The notes under the pieces were generated by a model. The model was given only the letters and a program-made list of their open reading frames with translations, was not told the DNA's origin and ran no database searches. DNA of 5,137 nucleotides from Pseudomonadota bacterium (lineage in GTDB: Bacteria > Pseudomonadota > Gammaproteobacteria > Acidiferrobacterales > UBA6901): assembly GCA_021785795.1 (NCBI GenBank), contig JAJYEK010000055.1, forward strand, positions 13,754 to 18,890. Direction: 5' to 3'. This document shows positions 1 to 5,137 of the stretch, one piece after another. How positions within the stretch are numbered: the first letter of the stretch is position 1; each line of letters opens with the position of its first letter. Both the position numbers and the translations under genes were made by a program.

Positions 1-930
1 CAGCTGGCGTGCACCGGAGTGTGCACCGGGATGATCGTGGGCCAGCGTCGCTGCAAGCGCCGGATGCACGCTTGACCGCGGTGCGAGGAGCCGTTGTCCA
101 TGATCCAGAACACGCGCGGGGCGGAGCGATAGGGTTCTTGCCTCATAACCTGGGCGACGAGGCGGCCAAAGGGACGGATCCCGGTCGTGGTTTCGCAGCG
201 GCCAAAGACCTTGGCGCGCCGGACATCCCAGGCGGCCAGATAGGCCCAGGCACCGCGCCGTTGATATTCGTGCTCCACGCGTATGGGGCGGGCAGGCGCT
301 GGAGGCAGAGTGGGATGGATCCGGCGGCGCGCCTGGATGCTGGTCTTCTCGTCCGTGGAGAGGATGCAGTCAGATGGGCTCAAGGGCTTTCCTTCCCATT
401 CCCCGTGATACAGGTCCAGCACTCTGAGGGCCTTGCGCTCGAAGGCCGGATCGCGCGGGAAAATCCAGGTGCGATGCGACCACGGGCGGATTGCATCCTC
501 GGTGAGCCAGCGCCACAAGGTGGTTTGTCCGATCGAGGCGACCAAGCCGCGCTCGATGACCTCGCGGCGGATCTCCGGCACACTCCAGCGCGACAGCGGC
601 ACCTCGGGCTCGTACGGCAGCTGGCAGGCCAAGGCCTTAATGGCGACGAGGACGCTGGGGGGAAAAGCGCGCCGGGCGCCCAGTGCGGGAGCGTTCCTCC
701 AGGCCCCGCAGACGCTCTCGGAAGAAGCGCTTGCGCCACTTGCTGACCATCTGGCGCGGCGTATCCAGGCGGGCTGCGATCTCGCCGTTCTCGAGCCCCT
801 CGGCGGCGTACAGCACGATCCTGGCGCGGATGACGTCGCGATACGGTGACGTATATTTCCGAGCCGTGGCCTCAAGTCGCGCTCGTTCAGCGTCCGATAA
901 GTCGATACGAAAAGGGCACTTTCTTGGCAT
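1..930 (-). pseudogene. IS630-family transposase, 3'-partial, split by a +1 frameshift
   Basis: This gene encodes the DDE recombinase that would cut and join the ends of the IS630 element. The ATG at 930-928 follows an excellent ribosome binding site. Residues 1-91 hold an N-terminal helix-turn-helix region, including the stretch GEIAARLDTPRQMVSKWRKR that is typical of the family. The original frame then stops at 637-639. Skipping one base in the C run at 657-662 restores a clean frame all the way to position 1, about 309 residues in total. This second part carries the catalytic-domain landmarks: the first Asp in STDEKTS (about residue 193), the second Asp in WIMDNGSSH (about residue 278), and HTPVHAS at the edge. 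The third acidic residue should lie just outside the window. I see no other stop or frame break. The frame change could be an inactivating insertion, a sequencing error in a homopolymer, or programmed +1 frameshifting. The family assignment is firm; activity is unknown. Confidence 0.88.
657..662 (-). other. +1 frameshift site in IS630 transposase (C6 run)
   Basis: On the coding strand the run reads TTTTCCCCCCAGC. The upstream frame gives F-S-P-Q and reaches a stop about 20 codons later. Reading five C instead of six gives F-S-P-S-V-L-V-A, which continues as typical IS630 catalytic-domain sequence. CCC-C is a context where a proline tRNA can slip forward by one base, so programmed frameshifting is possible. 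A simple one-base expansion of the homopolymer is equally compatible. Confidence 0.75.
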
Positions 931-937
931 AGACCTT

Positions 938-944
938 CCTCCTT
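938..944 (-). promoter_or_regulatory. Ribosome binding site of IS630 transposase
   Basis: The coding strand reads AAGGAGG, a full Shine-Dalgarno match, with seven bases between it and the ATG at 930. It decides this start over an in-frame ATG further upstream at 975, which has no comparable site. Confidence 0.85.
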
Positions 945-981
945 GGCCGTCAAGAATGCCACGGAAGGCGGACATATGCCA

Positions 982-993
982 GACTTATAAGTC
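982..993. repeat. 12-bp perfect palindrome GACTTATAAGTC
   Basis: A perfect palindrome lies about 50 bases upstream of the IS630 transposase start. On the minus strand it contains TATAAG, close to a -10 box, but I see no convincing -35 hexamer at the right distance. It may be part of the element's terminal region, a protein-binding site or chance. Confidence refers to the palindrome itself, not to a function. Confidence 0.5.
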
Positions 994-1022
994 ATCGTAT
1001 TTATGGATTTAGGTACTAAGGC

Positions 1023-1039
1023 CAATGTCACTTCCTTAA
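1023..1039. repeat. IS4-family terminal inverted repeat, transposase 3' side
   Basis: The sequence CAATGTCACTTCCTTAA matches the reverse complement of 2535-2551 at all 17 positions. The TAA stop codon of the transposase (1036-1038, minus strand) lies inside this repeat, so the coding region extends to the very tip of the element. Confidence 0.88.
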
Positions 1040-2431
1040 GCAGCCCATTGCCGCCGTTCCTGGCATCGGTACAGCCGCGCGCGCAGCGCATGCCGCGGTT
1101 TTTGCATCCACGTAGTCCATCGTGGGCGTCGCTTGACCACGCGAGGTTCAACACGGTGGGGTCGATGCGGCACTCGGCATTGGGCAAGCGCCTTCCACAG
1201 CACGCGGCAGCGTTCGGTTAACTCCCCCCGCGGACTGTGGCGTAAGGTCATCTCAAAGGCATTCAGCAGTTGCAGCGAGGCCTTGAAGCTCAGCGCCCGC
1301 GGCAACTGATGGCTCAGCCAAGCCGCCTGGGCCATGACGGCACGCACGAGATTGTAGGCCAAGAAGTGCACAGCGATCTCCTTCTCGGCCATCGTGGGTG
1401 TCTTGCAGCGAAGGATGTCCCTCTGCATCACGGCCTTGATCGAGCGCAGGTCGAGTTCCAGGTGCCAGTGTTGCCGGTAGAGTGCGAGCAGCTCGTCTTT
1501 GTGTACGTCCTTGGCGTCCGTGAAGGTGATAACGATGGTATAGCCACCGATACGCACTTCGCGAAGCGTGATCATTTCGGGCATCGTGGCGTAGGTCGCC
1601 TCGTCCATCCACGCCGGGCGCAGCGGGCGCGCCCAGCGCACGAGATGATCGCGTACGCCCAGGCGTTGGCCCCTGCGAAAATCGGTCGCTCGGCCCGCGT
1701 GTTGGCGAAAGACGACATCGACCCCGAGTGCTGCGAGCGCGGCGATGATGAAAAAGCGCGTGTAATAGCGATCGGCGATGACCACATCGCCCGGGCGAAG
1801 GCGTTCTTTATAAGTGCCAGAGGAGGGCCGTTTCCCCGGTGTTTTTGCCTTCATACGGAGAGAGGGCCCACTCAAGCACGGCCCCGCAGGAGAGCGAAAC
1901 GATCGCCACAAGCCGGATGATCGGAAACCCGCAACCTCGCTTTTGGGATTTCGGTTGAGGGAAGCGCGTTTGGTTGGCGTTCGTATCCGGCATCGAGACG
2001 GTGGTGCCGTCGACCAACTTTACCTCCCGTTCCCGCCAACGCCAGGCAACCGGCTGACTCGCGCACCACTGCCTGCCCACCTCACGGGCCGCCCGGGTGG
2101 GTAGTGCGAGCGGCAATCGGGCGCGGGCCTTGCAGTAGGCGCCGGTATGTAGGCTCAAGGGCGACTGCCCGAGGGCGATGCGGCTACTCAACCCTCGTGC
2201 CACCGTATCCTGGCAGCTGTGATCGGCGGAAAGCACTTGTTCGATAAAGAGTATCAGGGTCGAGAGGGGTCCGTAGAGGCGTTCCCGATAGGTTCCCGTT
2301 TCCTCGACGATCCAGCGCATCAGGCGCTCTTTGGAGCGTACTTGACCGAGGGCGGAGGGTAGCGATTGCGCAAATCGCGCGCGAAACCGACCGACCTGAG
2401 CCAACAGCTGTTTCTTTTTGTTACCATGCAT
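1036..2431 (-). pseudogene. IS4-family transposase, split by a +1 frameshift
   Basis: This is a DDE transposase for the surrounding IS. Translation starts at the ATG at 2431, nine bases after a GAGG ribosome binding site. The first part (206 residues, stop TAA at 1808-1810) holds an Arg/Lys-rich N-terminus and the first catalytic Asp at residue 141 in KLVDGTTVSMPDT. The second part is one base out of frame. It runs from about 1812 down to the stop at 1036 and carries the second Asp in VVIADRYYTRFF and the catalytic Glu in YRQHWHLELDLRSIK. Joined, the protein would be about 464 residues, full length for the family. Two oddities stand out: the frame break sits just before the second catalytic Asp, separating the catalytic residues, and the IS4 signature Y-(2)-R-(3)-E-(6)-K has His instead of Arg. 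The gene is probably inactive unless frameshifting rescues it. Confidence 0.88.
1808..1814 (-). other. +1 frameshift site in IS4 transposase
   Basis: The coding strand reads TGG CAC TTA TAA AGA in the first frame, ending in the stop at 1808-1810. Dropping one base here gives W-H-(L or Y)-K-E-R-L-R-P-G-D-V-V, which matches the normal run-up to the second catalytic Asp of this family. A one-base insertion is the simplest explanation. The context lacks a homopolymer, so frameshifting by ribosome slippage is less convincing than in the neighbouring IS630 gene. Confidence 0.72.
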
Positions 2432-2450
2432 CCGGCTGATCCTCGTTGTT

Positions 2451-2489
2451 GGTTATCGTGATACGGCGTCGAGAACCGCCATGATAACC
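2451..2489 (-). promoter_or_regulatory. Hairpin in the leader of the IS4 transposase
   Basis: The arms GGTTATCGTG (2451-2460) and CATGATAACC (2480-2489) pair at nine of ten positions, with one A-C mismatch in the minus-strand transcript or a G-U pair in the plus-strand transcript. Inside them GGCG and CGCC add a second short stem. The structure lies about 20 bases upstream of the transposase start. Many IS elements use a leader hairpin to block translation from transcripts that enter from outside. That role is inferred here, not shown. Confidence 0.4.
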
Positions 2490-2494
2490 GGAGG

Positions 2495-2518
2495 ATTCAG
2501 CCTTTTTTATTGCTGAAT
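2495..2518. repeat. 7-bp inverted repeat around a T-rich loop
   Basis: ATTCAGC (2495-2501) and GCTGAAT (2512-2518) are perfect inverted copies flanking CTTTTTTATT. The T run is in the loop rather than after the stem, so this does not look like an intrinsic terminator. It lies between the terminal repeat and the leader hairpin of the IS4 element, where the transposase promoter should be. I could not identify good -35 and -10 hexamers. Confidence 0.4.
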
Positions 2519-2534
2519 TGGCGAAACGGTTACG

Positions 2535-2551
2535 TTAAGGAAGTGACATTG
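2535..2551. repeat. IS4-family terminal inverted repeat, transposase 5' side
   Basis: The sequence TTAAGGAAGTGACATTG is the exact reverse complement of 1023-1039. The plus-strand transposase remnant starts at or just inside this end, since TGC at 2550-2552 already reads as its expected Cys codon. Confidence 0.88.
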
Positions 2552-2932
2552 CAACTACTTCCTGATTGCGACCCTGATTGCGGCGGGCGTGGACGTGCTG
2601 TTTGAACAGAACGGTGCGCGCCATACGGACCTTCGGCGCGGCACCCCGCTTGCGCCGCGCGATCACCTTGTGCGCTGGGCGAAGTCGAAGACCCGACCCG
2701 AGTGGATAAGCACAGAGCAGTACGCCAGATTTCCCGAGGAACCGACGGTGCGCGCAGCGCTGGAACGTCGAGCTCGATCTGTGCAACATCAAAACCGCCC
2801 TCGGTATCGAGGTTCCTGCGCTGCCTCACGCCGCGGATGGTCGAAAAGGAACTGTGGGTTCATCTGCTCGCCTACAATCTGATCCGTCTGCTGATGGCGC
2901 GGGCGGCACTCGATGCCGGCGTTCATCCGTAA
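2550..2932 (+). pseudogene. Remnant of a second IS4-family transposase
   Basis: This piece is homologous to, but clearly different from, the transposase in the neighbouring element, and lies in the opposite orientation. The frame starting at 2550 reads CNYFLIATLIAAGVDVLFEQ and later DHLVRWAKS, up to TVR near 2753. About 25-30 expected codons are then missing. The next readable piece, RWNVELDLCNIK (about 2758-2793), is in a second frame and keeps the catalytic Glu. An extra base near 2810-2813 throws the rest into a third frame, RCLTPRMVEKELWVHLLAYN, which ends at TAA 2930-2932. The first half of the gene, with the first two catalytic Asp residues, is absent, and so is the C-terminal end. It is a dead fossil. 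The deletion estimate comes from comparison with family layout, including the adjacent transposase, which keeps the missing segment. Confidence 0.82.
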
Positions 2933-2933
2933 A

Positions 2934-2956
2934 GCTACAGTAGTTCAGCGTGTAGC
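2934..2956 (-). terminator. Weak terminator-like hairpin after the PspA gene
   Basis: GCTACA and TGTAGC form a 6-bp stem with an 11-base loop, 14 bases past the PspA-like gene's stop codon on its strand, followed by only TTTA. The stem is short and the T tract poor, so it is at best a leaky terminator for the operon. Confidence 0.22.
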
Positions 2957-2969
2957 CTGCCCTGCAATG

Positions 2970-3677
2970 CTACCCATTTTTCTTGTTGAGCTCGCCCTTT
3001 AACCGCTCCAAGTCCGCGTCAACTGTACTTCCCGTGCGTAATTTGTCGAGTTCCCGTTCCGACTGCGACCTTGAGTCGAGCTCATCGTCTAGGACACCAC
3101 TATCTGACAAAGAATCCATAGCCTGAGCTCTGGCCTGCATCTGGGCCGTTTTGTCCTTAGCCCGCCGTACGTTTTCGCCGACATCACCGAGTTTGTTACT
3201 CATACCCGACACAGACTCATTGACTTTGACCTCGGCTTGGGCAGTGTCATATTGGCTCTTAAGTATTTCCTTTTGCGTGCGAAATTGGTCAATTTGCGTC
3301 TCAAGCTTGTGTTCGTAGTCAATCAACTTCTGGGCCTGAGTTGCAATACTGTCACGAGCCTGTGTCATGGATATCAGTTTGGTACTTGCGGCTTGTTTCT
3401 GCTCGAGGACCGTCCGTGCAAGATCTTCACGTTTTGCCTGCAAGGCAAGACGTGCATCGTTGTCACACTTGGCCATTTCGTCCTTAGCCGCCTGCATCTG
3501 TTGTTCAAGCATTTTTTGTTCTGTTACAACGTCTGCCATATGCCGCTTTGTTTCCTGCAGACTGGACAGCATCTTTTCGTAAGACAGGTCGAGCGTTTCA
3601 TCCGGATTTTCGGACGCATTAATAAGGGCATTAACCTTTGCTTCAATTATTGCGGCGCTACGTCTAAAAAGGCTCAT
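2970..3677 (-). CDS. PspA/IM30-family membrane-stress protein
   Basis: This is a 235-residue protein of the PspA/IM30 (Vipp1) family. These proteins are peripheral membrane proteins with an ESCRT-III-like fold that assemble into rods or rings and protect or remodel the inner membrane under stress. The N-terminus MSLFRRSAAIIEAKVNALIN resembles the amphipathic membrane-binding helix of the family, followed by the usual Asn-Pro turn (SENPDETLDLSYEKM). Residues about 25-185 are a continuous, charged, Gln/Lys/Glu-rich coiled coil. The tail (about 190-235) is acidic then basic and probably flexible. There is no signal peptide or transmembrane segment. Length is normal and the gene looks intact. The start is set by a perfect AAGGAGGT site five bases upstream. 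It is the last gene of the visible operon, 14 bases after the YbjQ-like gene. No PspF, PspB or PspC is visible, so control differs from the enteric psp system or lies elsewhere. Confidence 0.9.
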   Translation of the reverse strand: MSLFRRSAAIIEAKVNALINASENPDETLDLSYEKMLSSLQETKRHMADVVTEQKMLEQQMQAAKDEMAKCDNDARLALQAKREDLARTVLEQKQAASTKLISMTQARDSIATQAQKLIDYEHKLETQIDQFRTQKEILKSQYDTAQAEVKVNESVSGMSNKLGDVGENVRRAKDKTAQMQARAQAMDSLSDSGVLDDELDSRSQSERELDKLRTGSTVDADLERLKGELNKKNG

Positions 3678-3682
3678 AAAAG

Positions 3683-3690
3683 ACCTCCTT
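3683..3690 (-). promoter_or_regulatory. Ribosome binding site of the PspA-like gene
   Basis: The coding strand reads AAGGAGGT, the complete anti-16S match, five bases before ATG. It is stronger than the site of the gene upstream, which suggests the PspA-like protein is made in larger amounts, as expected for a protein that forms large oligomers. Confidence 0.85.
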
Positions 3691-3691
3691 A

Positions 3692-4516
3692 TTAATCATT
3701 AACAGGAATAACAATCTGGGGTGTAAGCTTTTCTGGAATGACCGTCGCATCTTCTATGGGTGTAACAGCTGTGCCAACAGCAAAGAACTCAATAATATGC
3801 GGCTGCCAGTTGTGCGATCCTTCGTGGAGCGCGACCCCCACAACGCCTTGCGCCTTGGATGCGAGCGCCTCTTGCTGCATGCGCTCCATAGCCAACTCGC
3901 GGGCGTCGTACATGGCTTGCGTAAACTGTGGGATTTCAATATTCCGGCCTAGATTGCCGACAGATTGCATAAAACCCTGATGGGCAACGTGATAGACGCA
4001 GGATCCCATGACAAGGGCAAGAGGGCGATATCCAGACTGAAGCAACATCCAAAGATCTTGTCCAGAAAGATCCGAGGTAAATGGCTTACCGTCAGGCCCT
4101 TTGAAGCCGGGATGATTCTGGCTGTGACCAATGGCAGTACCAATAGCAAGAAACTCGAGGATATCCTTGTCCCAATCCATGCGTTTGACTTCGAGTCGGA
4201 CGCCGACAACACCATCCGCTGATAATGACTGGGCCTCCTCTTCCATGCGTGTCATAGCCAGTTCGCGCGCCTGATACATGGCTTGCGAAAGGACAGTCAT
4301 CTCCTGATTTTTGGTCCAACTGGCATACTGGATTCCGGTGTGATAGATACAGGATCCAACGACAAGACCAAGTGGCTCAAAACCAGCTTCTCCTACCATC
4401 AGAAACTCATTGACAGAAAAATCTGATGTAAAGATACCCCCTTTACGACTGGTATCGCGCAGACCCTTCAGACGCTCAACAGCGTGTTGCGGAAGCCCTT
4501 CAAGGGCGTTGCTCAT
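3692..4516 (-). CDS. Two-domain YbjQ-like (UPF0145) protein
   Basis: This 274-residue protein is built from two tandem copies of a YbjQ-like module, often annotated as a putative heavy-metal-binding domain. Single-domain members are about 105 residues, so this is a fused duplication. Copy 1 spans about residues 29-129 and copy 2 about 146-251. Matching blocks are FTSD, GSCIYH/GSCVYH (54-59 and 171-176), QAMYQARELAMTRM/QAMYDARELAMERM (78-91 and 200-213), GVVGV, and EFLAIGTAI/EFFAVGTAV. A 23-residue tail follows. There is no signal peptide or membrane helix, so it is probably cytoplasmic. The paired Cys and His in GSCxYH could bind metal, but the family's function is not established. The start ATG overlaps the previous gene's stop as TAATG, behind GAGGT, which implies translational coupling. 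The PspA-like gene follows 14 bases later. The family call is strong; the function is unknown. Confidence 0.87.
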   Translation of the reverse strand: MSNALEGLPQHAVERLKGLRDTSRKGGIFTSDFSVNEFLMVGEAGFEPLGLVVGSCIYHTGIQYASWTKNQEMTVLSQAMYQARELAMTRMEEEAQSLSADGVVGVRLEVKRMDWDKDILEFLAIGTAIGHSQNHPGFKGPDGKPFTSDLSGQDLWMLLQSGYRPLALVMGSCVYHVAHQGFMQSVGNLGRNIEIPQFTQAMYDARELAMERMQQEALASKAQGVVGVALHEGSHNWQPHIIEFFAVGTAVTPIEDATVIPEKLTPQIVIPVND

Positions 4517-4527
4517 TAGACCACCTC
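4514..4527 (-). promoter_or_regulatory. Ribosome binding site and TAATG stop-start overlap
   Basis: The coding strand reads GAGGTGGTCTAATG. The Shine-Dalgarno-like GAGGT lies inside the last codons of the upstream gene, whose TAA stop shares one base with the ATG of the next. This arrangement favours re-initiation by the same ribosomes and keeps the two YbjQ-like proteins in linked amounts. Confidence 0.75.
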
Positions 4528-5137
4528 TTTTGTAGTGTCTGTTGCCGCGAGAAGGCGTCCATCACTAGCGCTCATAACTGGTCGCACGCCGAAAGGACGC
4601 CGTCGACTGTCATGGATGACCGCCGTACCAAAAGCAATATGGCGTGCTAGAAAACGCAGGTAAGGATTATTCTCGTCTGGCTCAATGCGGTAAAATTCCG
4701 AGTGCTGGGTATGTCCAAGAACCCCGCTCCCGATACGCAATCCATCATCACGGAATTCCTGTAGGGCCTTGCGGCGTACATTAGTCAAAAATATGGAAAG
4801 TGGTGTCAATTCTTGGTTCCAATAGCCCGAGGGGTTCCCGAAGCCCGAATTGACCGGCGACCAATAATCGTAGTGTGCGCCGATGGCGATTCCTACAGGT
4901 ACGATGCCGGATTCTAGTAAACGGGCAAACTCCAGCGCTGAAACCGTTGCCAGCGCAGGATTCGTAGAGGGTGAGAGACCTTCCATGCGTATGGCAGTAC
5001 CGAGCACCGAGTAATCCATGTGCCCCGCTCCTTCCTGACCAGCCATACGGGTGATCTTCATGGTGATATCGACAACCGCATGGGCGCCCATGAGACTCGC
5101 TTCCAGGCGGAGCCGATCAATAGCGTTATGCCACCCG
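4516..5137 (-). CDS. Divergent YbjQ-like protein, at least two domains, 5'-partial
   Basis: The reading frame is open to the right edge, so the true start lies outside. The ATG at 5091 falls inside a conserved domain and is not a credible start. About 207 residues are visible. First comes the second half of one YbjQ-like module (AIDRLRLEASLMGAHAVVDI, ending in YSVLGTAIRM), then a complete second module from about SALEFARLLESG to RHIAFGTAVI, and a roughly 32-residue tail ending KEVV. The second module aligns with its neighbour's modules through ESG, the GAHYDYW block, an Arg-rich helix (VRRKALQEFRDDG) and the FGTAV end. It lacks the Cys-x-Tyr-His found there, and it carries an insertion of about 15 residues rich in Gly, Asn, Ser and Pro (PVNSGFGNPSGYW). 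It is the first visible gene of the operon and is probably a specialised partner of the downstream paralogue. The family call is good; the function is unknown. Confidence 0.8.
   Translation of the reverse strand, partial: GWHNAIDRLRLEASLMGAHAVVDITMKITRMAGQEGAGHMDYSVLGTAIRMEGLSPSTNPALATVSALEFARLLESGIVPVGIAIGAHYDYWSPVNSGFGNPSGYWNQELTPLSIFLTNVRRKALQEFRDDGLRIGSGVLGHTQHSEFYRIEPDENNPYLRFLARHIAFGTAVIHDSRRRPFGVRPVMSASDGRLLAATDTTKEVV

Larger units (their letters stand above)
1..1022 (-). mobile_element. IS630-family insertion sequence, partial (left part outside window)
   Basis: The region carries the 5' end and most of an IS630-type transposase gene. The element's 3' end and one inverted repeat lie beyond the left edge. 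The other end must lie between the gene's ribosome binding site (about 945) and the IS4-family inverted repeat that begins at 1023. I could not fix it, because the partner repeat is not visible. IS630-family elements insert at TA dinucleotides, and several TA steps are present at 966-1016. The end coordinate given here is therefore an upper bound. Confidence 0.55.
1023..2551 (-). mobile_element. IS4-family insertion sequence, both ends present
   Basis: The element is bounded by a 17-bp perfect inverted repeat, CAATGTCACTTCCTTAA at 1023-1039 and its reverse complement at 2535-2551. It encloses a single transposase gene on the minus strand, for a total of about 1.53 kb, which is normal for the IS4 family. 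The outermost one to three bases are uncertain, because the right flank may share ATTGC with the target. No direct target duplication is seen: the bases left of 1023 (TACTAAGGC) do not match those right of 2551 (CAACTACTT). That points to recombination or deletion after insertion. The transposase frame is broken, so the copy is probably not autonomous. Confidence 0.85.

Noticed and set aside
9..746. Long plus-strand open frame (245 codons)
   Set aside because: It lies opposite the IS630 transposase. Its product has no recognisable domain and is Gly/Ala/Arg/Pro-rich, as expected for the shadow of a GC-rich gene.
1270..1920. Plus-strand open frame (216 codons) inside the IS4 element
   Set aside because: It is antisense to the transposase catalytic domain, has no ribosome binding site, and its sequence is explained by codon bias on the other strand.
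2495..2518. Intrinsic terminator
   Set aside because: The T run is in the loop between the inverted arms rather than after the stem.
2530..2829. Minus-strand open frame across the IS end and the remnant
   Set aside because: It is antisense to recognisable transposase sequence, crosses the IS boundary, and has no family features.
3237..3695. Plus-strand open frame (152 codons) opposite the PspA-like gene
   Set aside because: It is rich in Leu, Phe and Cys because it is the complement of a Lys/Gln/Glu-rich coiled coil. The minus-strand gene has a perfect Shine-Dalgarno site and a clear family match.
4516..5091. ATG at 5091 as the start of the upstream YbjQ-like gene
   Set aside because: The frame stays open to the window edge, and the residues before this Met (AIDRLRLEASL) fit the conserved helix of the domain, so the start lies outside the window.
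1..5137. CRISPR array, tRNA or rRNA
   Set aside because: No regularly spaced direct repeats, cloverleaf-like segments or conserved rRNA stretches were seen on either strand.

Overview
The window is a junction between a mobile-element patchwork (about 1-2932) and a conserved chromosomal-looking stress operon (about 2970-5137). Every apparently expressed gene lies on the minus strand; only a decayed transposase remnant (about 2550-2932) is on the plus strand. The bacterium cannot be named with confidence. Strong Shine-Dalgarno sites (AAGGAGG) are clear. The IS DNA is visibly richer in G+C than the operon, which suggests the mobile part has a different history from the host genes.

Left region (1-1022): the 5' part of an IS630-family transposase gene on the minus strand, running off the left edge. 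It is split by a single +1 frame change at a run of six C on the coding strand (657-662). Otherwise its reading frame is clean, and two of the three DDE acidic residues are visible.

Middle region (1023-2551): a complete IS4-family insertion sequence bounded by 17-bp perfect inverted repeats (1023-1039 and 2535-2551). Its one transposase gene (1036-2431, minus) is also split by a +1 frame change, near 1808-1814, and has His in place of Arg in the Y-R-E-K signature. Its leader can form a long hairpin. No target-site duplication is visible. Directly beyond its right end is a truncated, internally deleted and frameshifted piece of a different IS4-family transposase on the plus strand. The missing first half of that gene is not on the other side of the IS, so the locus has been rearranged.

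Right region (2970-5137): three minus-strand genes, tightly packed. In transcription order they are a two-domain YbjQ-like protein (start off the right edge), a second two-domain YbjQ-like protein overlapping it by one base (TAATG), and a PspA/IM30 membrane-stress protein 14 bases further on. Four YbjQ-like modules in two proteins coupled to an ESCRT-III-like PspA make a plausible envelope-stress module. This cassette is the most interesting part of the window. The operon points towards the IS elements and has no strong terminator before them, so host read-through into the transposase genes is possible.
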